Assembly: GCA_958510875.1 (NCBI GenBank)
Contig: OY294068.1
Location: forward strand, 35,444,297-35,508,296
Direction of reading: 5' to 3'
Source of the DNA: Endomychus coccineus
Lineage: Eukaryota; Arthropoda; Insecta; Coleoptera; Endomychidae
Length of the DNA: 64,000 nt
This document shows positions 37,120 to 47,928 of this stretch, in pieces. The first letter of the stretch is position 1. Each line of letters begins with the position of its first letter. A program made the position numbers and the translations under genes. The notes under the pieces were generated by a model. It was given only the letters and a program-made list of their open reading frames with translations. It was not told where the DNA came from and searched no databases.

Positions 37120-37420
37120 TTTCTAACAATGACCTTTCTTTCTACAACCTGGCGGCCGCTCAGTTGCCATCATCTTTTACAGTTTACAGATTTCATAACA
37201 TTGCCTATTCATCCTAGATATCTGTGAAGCAACATCAACAGTCTGACAATAGCACTATAAGTACCAATTGAATTGAAAATTATCGTCAAAGTTCTTTTAA
37301 TCTTGATTATCAACTTAAAAACTTGAAGCAATGTATATGGTGATTTCAAAACAATATTTTTCTTAACTGTGTGTAGACATATCGAAATGCTCGTAATCGT
37401 AGATACACATTTGGAGATAA
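37120..37420 (+). repeat. Local duplication upstream of exon 4, unit 2
   Basis: Second unit of the same duplication. It is followed by the block at 37410-37510, which is itself repeated at 36030-36130, so the arrangement upstream of exon 4 arose by more than one duplication. Confidence 0.8.
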
Positions 37421-37569
37421 ACATATCGTTTATAGGATTCGAAAACAACATATGATTTTATTTATTTATATTTTATGGCGTGATTAGTTCGTCAGGGTAT
37501 ATCATTCGATAAAATACAAATATAGTTATATTATAGTTGTTGAAGTTTGTTAGAACACCTAGATACATT

Positions 37570-37669
37570 ATGATTTGTTTGTCAGTGCCAGGATGTATGT
37601 GCTGCGCCTGTATATTTGGTTTTTTTTGTTTGAACTATTTTCACAAAACACACGAACATGATGATTCAG
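37570..37669 (+). CDS. Alternative first exon 4 (short Cys-rich membrane anchor)
   Basis: ATG at 37570 opens 33 codons plus one base, ending TCAG|GTAAAT (donor at 37670). It is the shortest of the set: a hydrophobic Cys-rich segment (CMCCACIFGFFCL) and a polar His/Asp tail (FHKTHEHDDS). Splicing to 61974 gives GCT and keeps the frame. The positive-inside signal is weaker than in the other exons. The Cys-rich segment resembles exon 3 in composition. The family is not recognised. Confidence 0.55.
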
Positions 37670-37754
37670 GTAAATATTCGAAATAGCTAAACATATGTTT
37701 ATAACAGTATAGATAAGAAACAATCATCGACTAAAAATACTGTAAAACTACTGA

Positions 37755-37830
37755 GCAGTTAACTCTGATGATGGCTACTTGGTAGCTTAAAAGTACTCAG
37801 TACTTTTAGTGGATAAGCGTGATTGTTTCT
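37755..37830 (+). repeat. Hairpin with hammerhead-like start, family F
   Basis: Contains CUGAUGA, a possible stem II (GGCUAC/GUAGC), then UAAA in place of GAAA, followed by AAAAGTACT-C-AGTACTTTT, a near-perfect palindrome. Similar to the pair at 35.2 kb. Confidence 0.45.
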
Positions 37831-38160
37831 TATTTATAGAGTGGACTCTTTTCTAGTTTATTAGAAGTATAAAACTATCCCTAACTTGGTTGAAACTCAT
37901 GAATGCTCGAATCGAACGGTAGATTTCATTTCATTGTGTACATTTCCATTTATGCTCTGCTTTAAACAGTTTATGGTTCATTTGTTATAGTTCTCAATGC
38001 CGCTTGGAGAATAAATAAATAGTGTGCGTGGCAAAGTTACTTATCTCAAATCATTTGATTTGGCTAATGATTTTTATATAATTGTTTTCATTCTATAATA
38101 TGTTCTTTACACAATTGAATAAGATTTAAATTAATAACGTTTTTAAGAAACAAAAAAAAT
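37831..38160. other. Unassigned stretch
   Basis: Nothing recognised. Confidence 0.3.
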
Positions 38161-38240
38161 TCGCTTCCGGGAATCGAACCCGAGCGTACTGAGTGGGAGC
38201 CGAGTATCCAGGTCCGTAGACCATACCTTTGGTTCTGACT
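38161..38240 (-). repeat. tRNA-like relic (possible tRNA-derived SINE head)
   Basis: The minus strand contains a B-box-like T arm (GGGTTCGATTCCCGG), an anticodon-like loop CTCCCAC as in tRNA-Gly(CCC), an A-box-like TGGTCTACGG upstream, and a T-run just downstream that could end Pol III transcription. The acceptor stem does not pair, so it is not an intact tRNA gene. A tRNA pseudogene or the 5' part of a SINE is likely. Confidence 0.55.
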
Positions 38241-39010
38241 TGAACGGTTCGCGACGTTGTTACGTGGGGACGTTGCGATGTTCGAGACGAATGTTGCGCT
38301 GTGTTGTTACGCGACCTAGACGCGATGATGTTGCGTGACGGCGTTCAGAGTATTGTTCTGTTGCATGTATGTACGCACCTTTATTACAGATTATTAGTCA
38401 ATTCCACCTCCTCGTAATTACCTGTTTCACCAGGAACGTTACGAGTAAACGTTCGGCTTTCGTTCAAATAGCCTACCGCATATGTCACCACGGCCGCGAA
38501 TCTATTTCGACCAGTCGTCTGGGATAGGAAGGCACCGCACCGTTTACCTGACGGTTCGCAGCGGTACCTTTTTTCACCCCGCTCTAGCTGGCAGAGGCTA
38601 ATTTAAGCGAGAACCTGCATTACCTATGGTGCAACAGGCGTGGTACTTGCTGACTATTCCCCCTAACTACCGAGGAATAGCCCTCTCGCCTGCTCGTGTT
38701 AGCCTAAGCTACGTTTACGAACCATCGCTGGCCTCGTTCAAGTTTGGCCTTCCACATGTGTCTACCACCTTCGTGAATCCGTTCCGACCAGCATCCCTGG
38801 GATAACAAGGCACGGGGTCGTGGTTTTAGAGGTGAAATGTATGTGGTGCCCAGTTCACCGGATCTTTTGCAGTGGCAACGTTAGTTTGGCCCCGAAGGGT
38901 TACTTGTCTCGAGAACCGCGAAGAGGTGTTGCTTGCTGAATCTACTGCCAGTTTCTCTTCGGCCTGGTAGTTCTCTCCCGAGACTACAGAAGGCAGTACA
39001 GTTGTACTGA
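38241..39010. other. GC-rich block, unassigned
   Basis: Clearly richer in G and C than its surroundings and free of long frames. Two segments resemble each other (GAATCTATTTCGACCAG...GGGATAGGAAGGCAC near 38499 and GAATCCGTTCCGACCAG...GGGATAACAAGGCAC near 38776). It borders the tRNA-like sequence. It may be a transposon body or LTR of distinct origin. No family recognised. Confidence 0.4.
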
Positions 39011-39269
39011 TTTACAGATTTTCCTGCTTATTTTATTTATTAGGTCTGAAGAGAAGATAGATAAACATGGTTTGGTCAAGTGCGTTTTTCTCACTGACGA
39101 GGGTAAAGATCACGAAAATCCTGTGTAGCATCACAGATTGCTTTACCGCAGTGATGGCTTGCCCGCCGCGACAGACCGCGATCTGTGTGCTCAGGCCTTT
39201 AATAAAACGGATTTATTGTACCTTCATTGATTTTATGAAGGATCGTACGATTTCTATAGTCTTAATAAA

Positions 39270-39412
39270 AAATACACTTCCAATAAATTTTCATAAACTT
39301 CGTTTTTATTAAACAAAACGTGACATGTTTCGCCACACGGTGGCTTTATCAAACAAATCATTTGCCACCGTGTGTCACGTTTTGTTTAATAAAAAGGAAG
39401 TTTGTGAAAATT
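39270..39412 (-). mobile_element. PLE end, family D, head-to-head
   Basis: Arms AAACTTCGTTTTTATTAAACAAAACG... (39290-39345) and its inverse (39355-39410) meet around 39350, with a hammerhead-like motif in the left arm (minus strand). In the right arm about nine bases covering GAAA are deleted. Confidence 0.6.
39319..39355 (-). ncRNA. Degraded PLE hammerhead, family D
   Basis: Minus strand: UUGAUAA (core C3 and G8 changed), one linker base, perfect stem II GCCAC-CGU-GUGGC, GAAA, palindromic stem III ACAUGU, then C as GUC cleavage nucleotide. Architecture kept, core lost. Confidence 0.6.
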
Positions 39413-39479
39413 TATTACTAGTGTATTTATTATTAAAACTATAGATATGAATATTCAACAAGTAAGCACCAAGACCATC

Positions 39480-39795
39480 CAAAATCGTATGATTTCCGTA
39501 TTTGTTTATTCTCAACGTCAATAAGATAACAAAAGTTTATTCTTCAATATTAAATGAATTTTATGAAGAAGTTGAAAATGAATACTTATACAAAAGAGAT
39601 ATGAACTTTTTTTCTGTCGGATATTCACAGTACGTGAATTATTCATTTGAACGAAATTTGTATACTTTTATGCGTAACGAAGCTTGTTATTGAGTTGTTG
39701 CACGTATTTGCTACCGAATTCATTATACCTTTATTGATTCTATGAAGGATCGTATGATTTCCGTATTTGTTTATTCTCATAACGTGAACAAGATA
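39480..39795 (+). repeat. Repeats related to the region upstream of exon 5
   Basis: ATCGTATGATTTCCGTATTT occurs near 39485, 39750 and 48954. From 39485 to 39690 the similarity to 48954-49110 continues (TTTAYTCTTCARWATTAAATGAATT, ATCCACAGTAC against ATTCACAGTAC). No first exon of the array type was found after these copies. Confidence 0.65.
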
Positions 39796-40315
39796 TTTTT
39801 AACACAAAGTGAGCGGCGGTGAACGACGTTTTTCTTAATTTCAGTTCATACGGCACAGAACGTTTTTGGTTTCCACATAGAGGTCGAACGGTGACTATTT
39901 ACTCAAACTTTTCACAGAATATAAATGTGATGCTCGAAATTTACTATTTTGGAAATTCAATGTCGTACCTGTTAGAGTTATTAAGGAAACACTTATCAAA
40001 TAAAAGTTAATTATATTCTAAAAGAATTACAATCTTAAGAATGACTATTCATAATTAATATTACGTCAATAATACGTTTGATACTCTCTTATGCTGAATG
40101 CATAATTCCCTTCTTGCCTTCCTCGCACTTCTATATACCTTCCTCATCGCCCACGCATCGAGGGATCTCCCCTTACCAACTATGGGACTTCCCCGGACCG
40201 TCCCTAACAGTGCCGTACTTTAACATACCTTCAGCAGTTACTCGACGCAACTCGCTTTGTTTCGCGCACTTTGCGGTGCGCTAACTATCTGACCGATTGT
40301 AGAGAGAAATATAGC
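39796..40315. other. Unassigned stretch
   Basis: Short frames only; no gene recognised. Confidence 0.3.
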
Positions 40316-40950
40316 CCAGTCGCACGGCCGGTCGAATCTGCTGAGAATCCGACAACATCCGATATGGCTGGAACGTGATCAAATCCTTTATTTTTTACAG
40401 ATTAATGGATAAAAAGCACTTTATCAGAAAATGCCGCTAGAAAAGTTATGGCCACTTTGTCGAAAAAAACTGAAAAATTTCCGGATTTTTTCATTTATTT
40501 GAATTCATTTTGGAATAAGGCCTTTGCCTTTGATCGAAAAAACACAGGAGATCGAAGTCGTATATAATTTGAATACAGTGAAAAGTAGAATAAAAATGAC
40601 ACCTTTCCACGCAAACAAAACATTTTTACAATCTTTTATCTATTTAAAAAAAATATTTTGTAAACCGTATGAAAATCACAAAATGAGCCTCATCTCAGGG
40701 TCATAACCTCCAAACGACTTGCTCATTCGGCGCGTATTCGGATTATCCATGACTTTGATCTCTTGTGTTTTTTTGATTGGAGACTTTATTTCAAAATTAA
40801 TTTAAATAAATGAAAAAACACGGAACACCTAGTTTTTTTCGCAAAAAATGGACATAACTTTTCTAGTTTTTAGAGCACCCAAAAACAGAAGATAACTCAC
40901 AAATTAGCCATATCAAATTTTCAAATCAACTTTTGTGACCGTGCGACTGG
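40316..40950. mobile_element. MITE with 12-bp perfect inverted ends
   Basis: Ends CCAGTCGCACGG (40316) and CCGTGCGACTGG (to 40950). Inverted similarity continues deep into the element (CTAGAAAAGTTATG; TTTTTTCATTTATTT), giving a foldback structure of 635 bp. Non-coding. Confidence 0.82.
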
Positions 40951-41790
40951 ACTAATAAACTCGGCGAATAGTACACGTACCGGAGCGCCCTCTACAATTT
41001 ACGGGTGGCCTTGAGTAAACTAAGTTTATCAGATGTCTTGACTTTGTCAGCTTTGTGTGCCAAAGTCGCTGTTATTTGTTGCTGCCAACTGATTCATTTT
41101 CATGGATTTGTAGCTTACTATAATATTCTATCCACTTCCAAGATGGAGCGCACATAGACAATTGCATGCGGCATTTACGTGAACAGAATACTCACATTTA
41201 GAGATGGCAATAAATATGGATTAATTGATTAATCGATCTTTTAATTAATCGAACTATAATACTCGTTGACTAATTAAATCATCACAAAATAATCGATTAA
41301 TGAATCATTCTATTATTCTAATATTTCAGAAAATAATTTCATTTCAATCCATGTTCACATAATAATAAAACATCAATTAGTAGGTACATCATACCTATTA
41401 TTAATTAATCGAAGCAAAAGATATCATATGATTTGAATGAAATAGTCGATTATTCCAGCGGTTCGATTAATCGTTGTCATTTTTACTCACATCGCCGTTT
41501 GAAATACTGACTAGCTTAGAATAAACATGCAATTTTGTTTGAAACATCAACAAATTTAATGAAAACACAATATCCTCAAATCGGTTCATATGCGCGTTGT
41601 TGGTTTCGAGCTCGCACAACTAGACAGACCGCGGCGCGCGCTCTATATCGGCTTATGCAAAAGACGGCGTGAGCGTAGCGAAAGCATAAAAGCCGATTCT
41701 TTCAGCACACTTACACACTCCCTCTTATCACTTCGGGCATGTGCGTACTGACCGACCTCCAAGTTGTTTCTCCAGTATTAAATGATTTTT
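40951..41790. other. Unassigned stretch with a stable hairpin
   Basis: At about 41646-41696 the arms ATCGGCTTATGC and GCATAAAAGCCGAT can pair with a 2-nt bulge around a GC-rich loop. It may belong to the 5' untranslated part of the LINE that follows. Otherwise nothing is recognised. Confidence 0.4.
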
Positions 41791-41799
41791 TTTAATTCA

Positions 41800-42960
41800 G
41801 ATATCATGTCTAATGCACAACACGGTTTTAGAAGAAGCAAACCAACAATTACCGCCACATTACTTTGTAGAATATTTGAATCATTGAATGAGACAAAATA
41901 ATTCAACTGATGTGGCTAGATTTGTCGAACGCCTTCGATAGCGTTGGTCATAGAATCATGTTGATGAAATTAGAACAGATGGGTGTTAGAGGCATAGAAC
42001 TCACATTATTTGAATCGTATCTTCTAAATAGAAGTCAGTTCGTAGTAGAATATGATATTTACGGCCAAAAAATAAAATCGTCAACATGTACAGTAGCAAA
42101 AGGTGTTCCGCAAGGCTCAGTCTTAGATCCACTTTCATACTTTGTATACACAAACGACCTACCTGCTTGTTTAGAGGAATTTATCATTATGTTTGCAGAT
42201 GACATATCTTCTGTCACACAAGATAACTCTGAAATTGAGATGCACATTACCTCGAATGATAAGATAGATAAATTTGAAAATTGGTGTACTATAAATAATC
42301 TGAAATTGAATAGAAACAAAAGTCAATCAATAAAATTTTCATATTTCTCAAATAACAACTCGGAAATAAGATCTTCATATTCAGAAAACAACTTATCATT
42401 CCTTGGAATGCAAATAGATGATAGACTAGACTGGAGGTGCCATGTGGACCAGGTCGCCAGAAGCCTGTTAAAATATTGTTATGCGCTAAATATAATAAGA
42501 AATCAAGTTAATTTGGAAGCAACATTGGTGGCATACCATGGTCACATCCAGTCTGGAATACGATATGGAATAATATTTTGAGGAAATTCCATCGATGCTA
42601 ATAGAATTTTTCTTCTTCAAAAAAGGGCACTAAGATCAATTTTTAATATAGGGTATACAGAAAGTTGCAAGCCTATTTTCAGATAAAATTATATTCTTAC
42701 ATTCTTATATACGAAGCAATATTAGTTATTAATGAATGAACATAAGACATTATTGAGGGATTATGAGAGTCAACATTCATACTAGACGCGTTTCAGACAA
42801 AATCTATTATGTGACAAAATAAATTACACTTATCTCCAAAAAAATTACCAGTACTCAATTATTAGGATATATAATAAACTGCCCATAGACATAAGAATGC
42901 AACCATTAAATACCATTAAGAAGAACTTGAAAAATGTCTTGATCAAAAAAGCCTAACACA
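41800..42960 (+). pseudogene. Non-LTR retrotransposon RT relic (second)
   Basis: QHGFRRSKPTI (about 41819) starts the RT region. The main frame 41910-42581 carries motif A (WLDLSNAFDSVGHRI), motif B (GVPQGSVLDPLSYFVYTNDL), motif C (MFADDISS, 42189) and the thumb (SFLGMQIDDRLDWRCHV). After a stop at 42579 the frame continues RIFLLQKRALRSIF and a broken tail to about 42960. The N-terminal APE endonuclease is absent, so it is a 5'-truncated copy of a Jockey/CR1-like element. Confidence 0.85.
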
Positions 42961-43082
42961 TTGGACGAATATCTCCAAGACAACGATTTTGTATTTTAAA
43001 CTGTAGAAAACTTGTCTTATGTTATTTATTACGTTTAGTTCATTTTAAACATTTTAACTATTGTAAAATTTTCCATGTACTA

Positions 43083-44570
43083 TGTTAGATGATAGAATGA
43101 ATGTGAAATTAATCAAACATGTAGCGCAGGAAATAACCTTGCCGTTGGTGCATCTAATAAACGTATCTCTAATATGTGGAGTATTTCCAAATAAATTGAA
43201 ATTAGCAGCTATAAAACCAATTTTCAAAAATAGCTAGAAAGATAAGATCAATAACTATAGACATATAGCTTTACTCTCCAATTTCAGTAAAGTATATGAA
43301 AAGATTATTTATGCTAGATTGTATAATTTTTTCGAAAGATTTAACATTATCTCAGACAAACAAAACGGTTTCAGTAAAAATAAGACAATGATTAGAGCTG
43401 TCTACCAGACTCCAGGTAAAATGTTTGATTCTATCAATAAGGATAAAGCAACTGCACTTCTTTGTTTAGACTTGTCAAAGGCTTTTGATAGATAGTATTG
43501 ATCATTCAATTCTGTTGGCAAAGCTGGACTTATACGGCATCAGAGGGGCAGCACATAATTTACTTAAATCAGATCTTGAAAATAGAAGTCAGTTTACTAA
43601 ATCTTTCAATAATTCAAGAAATAGCATGAAGTCTGATATATTATATGTGAAGAAAGGGGTCCCTCAAGGATCAATATTGGGACCGCTGTTGTATATTATC
43701 TATGTAAACGATATACCTGCTGCAATCAACATTGATATTTCACAATATGCAGATGACACTGCGGCTGCAATTTCAGAGTTGTCAAGTGAAGATCTCCAAA
43801 ATAATACCTTCAAAATCATTGATTCTTTCAACAACTGTTTCACAAGAAACAATTTAACTTCAAATATAGATAAAACCAAAGTAATCACATTCAACTACAG
43901 TAAAAATAGTAACAGGACAGAACTTACCGATGGCAAAAGAATGTTGAGACTCTCTGCTCATGTAAGTTTCTTAGGTATAGAAGTTGATTCACTGCTAGAT
44001 TGGAGACTTCATATAAATCATGTAGCTAGCAACATTTCAAAGTATTGCTATGCACTGAGAATGTTATCGAATCAAGTGGGGATCGATACAGCATTAGCTG
44101 TATTTCATGCATATGTGAAATCAAGGCTGCAGTATGGCATAATAATTTGGGCCAACTCCGCTGAGGCATCCCGAATCTTCATATTACAAAAAAGGTGCTT
44201 GCGAAATATATTTAGGCTCGAGAGAATGCAGAGCTGTGTGAGCTTTTTCGTTTAGTATAAAACCTACCTTCTATTCTCTGTATATTTATGAAGCCGTCTT
44301 ATTTATCAGAGATAACCCATCTCTATTCATGAACAACGCTGACAATCATGAGTATCAAACAAGATTCACGGAAAATATAAAATGCCAAAAATTGAATTAC
44401 ACTTATCTGCAAAAAATGTTGAGTGCTCGGCAGGAAAAATATTTAACATTCCACAACACTTCGCTCTAAACCTAGGAGTGTTTTGAAATCCATTCTGAAA
44501 TCGTTTCTCATTGCAAGGGCTTACTACACAATTGATGAATACTTTGATGACAACCTGATGGTCAGCTTAA
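43083..44570 (+). pseudogene. Non-LTR retrotransposon RT relic (third)
   Basis: Same order as the second relic but a different subfamily: NYRHIALLSNFSKVYEKII (43250), DKQNGFSKNKT, LCLDLSKAFD (about 43470; motif A, then a frameshift), main frame 43485-44255 with KKGVPQGSILGPLLYIIYVN (motif B), QYADDTAAA (43744, motif C), FLGIEVDSLLDWRLH and RIFILQKRCLRNIFRL, then a frameshifted C-terminal tail to about 44570. One stop lies near 43230. APE endonuclease absent. Confidence 0.87.
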
Positions 44571-45544
44571 TTTGAAATCAATCTTTACTAAACTGAAATA
44601 TTTTATATTCAAATAGTTTATATTCTCCTAAATTTTATCATGTATTTATGATTGTAGACTAACGCCATTCATTTATTTATAATAGATTAGATATTTGTCA
44701 AATAATAGAGTCATCAATCTCGAAGGCCTCCGACTGTATATGTTCCCAAAAATCCAAATACCATGGAATCTCTCTTATAACTTCATTTTTGTTCCCAGAA
44801 TTATAATTCTTCAAAAACATGCTTAAAAATATAATGAATAATATTAGAAATTAATCTCTACAACAAAGAAACAATAGGCCACTTGATATAGAAGCTGTAC
44901 TGAGTGTTTCCATATATTTCGCGCTACCCATATAGCTTTCACTTTTTAACAAAGAAAAAAATTCAATAGCAGAAGTTTTGTCGTTTTTCTTGAACTCTCA
45001 GGATTTCTAATCAGATCAAACAATTGAGCATCACCAAGTTGTCGAAAAATACCAACTTCGGTTTTTAAATGCGACACACTTTATAATATTCCGTAATAGA
45101 TAAGAAATTGTTATTGGGAATACAATGATACCATGTTTCATGGGTTTATATCAAAGGACCACCAGATAAAGTCTGTACAGAGTCTGTGTTGACATTGTTG
45201 ACATGCTACGAGAAGTTTCTCCATGACAGTCATTGGACGTTCGGATTAAAACATAGAATATATCTGCGTAGTCGTTTGATATACCTCCCGTCAAACCCGG
45301 TATCGTTGAAATCGTAATGATCTAACGGAAAATAGAGTAATAAATAGTAAAAACTCAAACTGGGCATTTTGTTGACAGCTCGGCAATAATGTTTATTTGA
45401 TCTTATCACAAATCCTGACGGTTCAATAAGAAACCTGGTGCATACTAGTGAGAATGTCTGTTGATATAACAGATCTTCTGTAAAATGGCTCAACAGTAAC
45501 ATTTTATTATGAAGACAACATATCTAAGTGACTTTTGATTCAAC
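44571..45544. other. Unassigned stretch
   Basis: Short frames only; nothing recognised. Confidence 0.3.
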
Positions 45545-45625
45545 AGTAACTTTTGTTAACACTAGTATGAATCATATATAAATTCTCGAGAAATAGGTCA
45601 CACTAATACATATGCTTATTATTTT

Positions 45626-45669
45626 CGTCTTTACGTACGTTTCGGTCCTACGTCCATCATCAGAAGGCG
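45626..45669 (-). ncRNA. PLE hammerhead, family A, stem II weakened
   Basis: Minus strand: CUGAUGA (45663-45657), linker U, stem II GGAC/GGACC with one A-A mismatch, GAAA, ACGUACGU, A. Stem I GCCUU/AAGAC has one mismatch. Core intact but helices damaged. Confidence 0.65.
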
Positions 45670-45917
45670 TATTATATATGACGTTCCATTACAGAATTTG
45701 TATATTCTTTCTTTGTTGGGATTGACATTTTTTTTTGGGTAACCAATCATTTTCAGCGTATTACTTATTAATTGTTTGTAATACACTGGAAATGAATGGC
45801 TACCCAAAAACATTTTATAATCCCATCATCAAAGAAATAATAAACAAAATCTGTTATGGAACGTCATATATATAAATAACATGAACGGTAATACAGATAA
45901 TTTTATAACATTACCAT

Positions 45918-46358
45918 ACATTCCGGAGACCTAGAAATTAAGAAATGTTTAAAAAAGTACGAAATAAATGTTGCGCATAAACTTACTAACTGTTTTGGAA
46001 AATATTTCTCAAATTTAAAACCTTTAATATCTAAAGTAAACAAACCCACACAGTATACAAATTAATTGTTCAGATTGCGATGGGACTTATACAGGAATCT
46101 CTGAACAATATTTTCAGAAAATAATGTATGGCCATAAGTATAGTACAAGAAACAAAAACTTCCACCGCCCTTGCTAAACACTGCTTTGATTATAGCCATC
46201 AATTCGATTACAAAAATGTTAATATTTCAACTAAGGAAACCAATTATTATAAAAGATCTATTCTGGAGATAGTTCACATAAAACGTGACTCCAAATCTGT
46301 AAACCATAGGACAGATATTCAGTCATTAAGTCAGATTTATACTAATTTAATTCACTAA
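45918..46358 (+). pseudogene. PLE endonuclease (GIY-YIG) fragment
   Basis: First frame (about 45918-46067): LEIKKCLKKYEINVAHKLTN...PLISKVNKPTQYTN. Second frame: LICSDCDGTYTG (46062-46100), equivalent to the GIY-YIG start with its Cys pair. Third frame (46128-46358): TALAKHCFDYSHQFDYKNVN followed by SILEIVHIKRDSKSVNHRTD and QSLSQIYTNLIH, the usual PLE C-terminus. At least two frameshifts. The TG in GTYTG replaces the usual YIG Ile. Confidence 0.8.
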
Positions 46359-46757
46359 AACCCTTGCAAATTCCTACATGCGTAGTTATTATGTCGAATG
46401 TAAATTTTAGGTGGAATGCTCAAATAGTAATATTTCTAGTAAGGTCTCACAACCTTTTTCTATTACCTCATAAATCTGTAACATCTGATTCGAAAGTAAC
46501 TAGATACTAGAGCATTATATTTTTTGGTTTCAGTCGTATACAGACTTTGTTGACTTTGTTGTTGTGTTCGTATATTATAAAAATATTGCTAAGCAGTGGA
46601 TTCTTGATACATTTCATATACTTGAAACTATAATGTGTTACAATTTAGATTATTTGTGTTTCTATTCGTTTCGGCGACGTGGACTTTTTAAATTGAAATC
46701 GGTGCGATAAGGACTCTTTGTGTTGATACAATTAGTTTCAAGAAATTAGACATAATA

Positions 46758-46801
46758 CGTCTTCTGATGATGGTTGTGAGACCGAAACGTACGTAAAGAC
46801 G
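46758..46801 (+). ncRNA. PLE hammerhead ribozyme, family A, core intact
   Basis: Stem I CGUCUU (46758-46763) pairs perfectly with AAGACG (46796-46801). Core CUGAUGA 46764-46770; linker U; stem II GGUU/GACC with a G-U pair and GUGA loop; GAAA 46784-46787; palindromic stem III ACGUACGU (46787-46794); A46795 is the GUA cleavage nucleotide. With a two-base loop a single molecule can hardly form stem III, but two molecules can pair over eight bases. The best candidate for activity in the window. Confidence 0.82.
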
Positions 46802-47089
46802 AAAATAATAAGCATATGTGTTAGGGTGACCTATTTCCCGAGAATTTATAGATAATTCATACCTGCGTCAAGAATCATTATTAAAAATTAGTATGAATGT
46901 TATATACGTCACAATTTATTTTTTTACGATAATTTTATTTCGACAACATTATTGTAACAATTAAAAATATAGTCTTTTACTGTATAAATAGTCTTCCTGT
47001 TATCATAAAGATTCTTGACCCACGTATGAATTAATATAAAATTCTCGGGAAATAGGTCACATTAACACATATGTTTTTATTTTTACCCA

Positions 47090-47117
47090 CGCCTTACGTA
47101 CGTTTCATCAGAAGACC
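47090..47117 (-). ncRNA. Hammerhead remnant lacking stem II, family A
   Basis: Minus strand reads CUGAUGAAACGUACGUAA: the stretch between the core and GAAA, with stem II, has been deleted. Not functional. Confidence 0.65.
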
Positions 47118-47283
47118 ACTTAATAGTGGATTTTTAATTTTTACGCTGCAACATTGCTGTGTTATAGTTCCGATTTCATGTTTCCGTTCGTTTCGGGACG
47201 TTGGCATTTAAACGAAATTTGTGCGATAAGGACGCTTTGTGTTATTACAGTATTTCTAAGTAATCAGGTTATTGTATTAATAA

Positions 47284-47325
47284 GTCTTCTGATGATGGTC
47301 GTGAGACCGAAACGTACGTAAAGAC
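47284..47325 (+). ncRNA. PLE hammerhead ribozyme, family A, core intact
   Basis: Stem I GUCUU/AAGAC is perfect; core CUGAUGA 47289-47295; linker U; stem II GGUC-GUGA-GACC is perfect; GAAA 47309-47312; ACGUACGU 47312-47319; A47320 is the cleavage nucleotide. The strongest stem II of the family A copies. Confidence 0.82.
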
Positions 47326-47390
47326 GTGGGTAAAAATAAAAATATATGTGTTAATGTGACCTATTTCCCGAGAATTTTATAATACTTCCT

Positions 47391-47928
47391 GTTATCTCGA
47401 TATTATATTTATGGGATATTTTCAACTAACGGTAGGTGTACTGTTAAAATTACAATATAGAGATCTTATAATTGTTATCGTTTCATTGGATTTACTTTGA
47501 AAATTTAGTGAGTGAATATACTAAAGGTATTGTTGGGAAAGGTGAAAGATGATAGCAGTTCAAAGGTAAACAAAGGATAAGAGGCTGTCCCGACAAAGAT
47601 CGAGAGCAAGGAGATCAACAAGAGGAACAAGGCACTAGGGATGTAAGAACGACGGGTGGTCGTCAGATATTAAGATGAATAGATAAATACGTTAAAGTTA
47701 GTTGATGTTGAGATTCAGGAGAATAAATATGTTTTTAAGTGCTTAGTTAGTTTTGGTTTTAAGTTTAAGTAAACATATTCGGACCACACCTGACACTATA
47801 TTTATTAGCATGTAAGGTATGTTTATGAACAGCACTAATTTATTTTGTATTATCCATTCGGTTTTGGGCTACACTGCATACTTCTTTTAAATACTTTGAC
47901 AACTATATCAAGCTAGCGAAACAATATA
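47391..47928. other. Unassigned stretch
   Basis: A purine-rich part (47560-47650) without a credible frame. Nothing recognised. Confidence 0.3.

Larger units (their letters stand above)
45545..46885 (+). mobile_element. PLE, family A, 5'-truncated with inverted left end
   Basis: Left end (about 45557-45675) is an inverted copy of the right end (about 46750-46873), each with a hammerhead motif. Between them are the endonuclease part of the PLE ORF (to 46358) and a 3' untranslated region. The two arms share the private TTATTATTTTCGTC variant next to the ribozyme. No RT motifs remain, so it is 5'-truncated. Confidence 0.82.
47008..47390 (+). mobile_element. PLE terminal element, family A, without coding sequence
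   Basis: Inverted arms at about 47015-47117 and 47284-47380 around a ~165-bp piece of PLE 3' untranslated region. Both arms share the private GTGGGTAAAAATAAAAA variant, so both derive from one source copy rather than from two independent insertions. Confidence 0.8.

Noticed and set aside
38161..38240. Functional tRNA-Gly gene
   Set aside because: The T arm and an anticodon-like loop are present but no acceptor stem can be formed with the upstream sequence.
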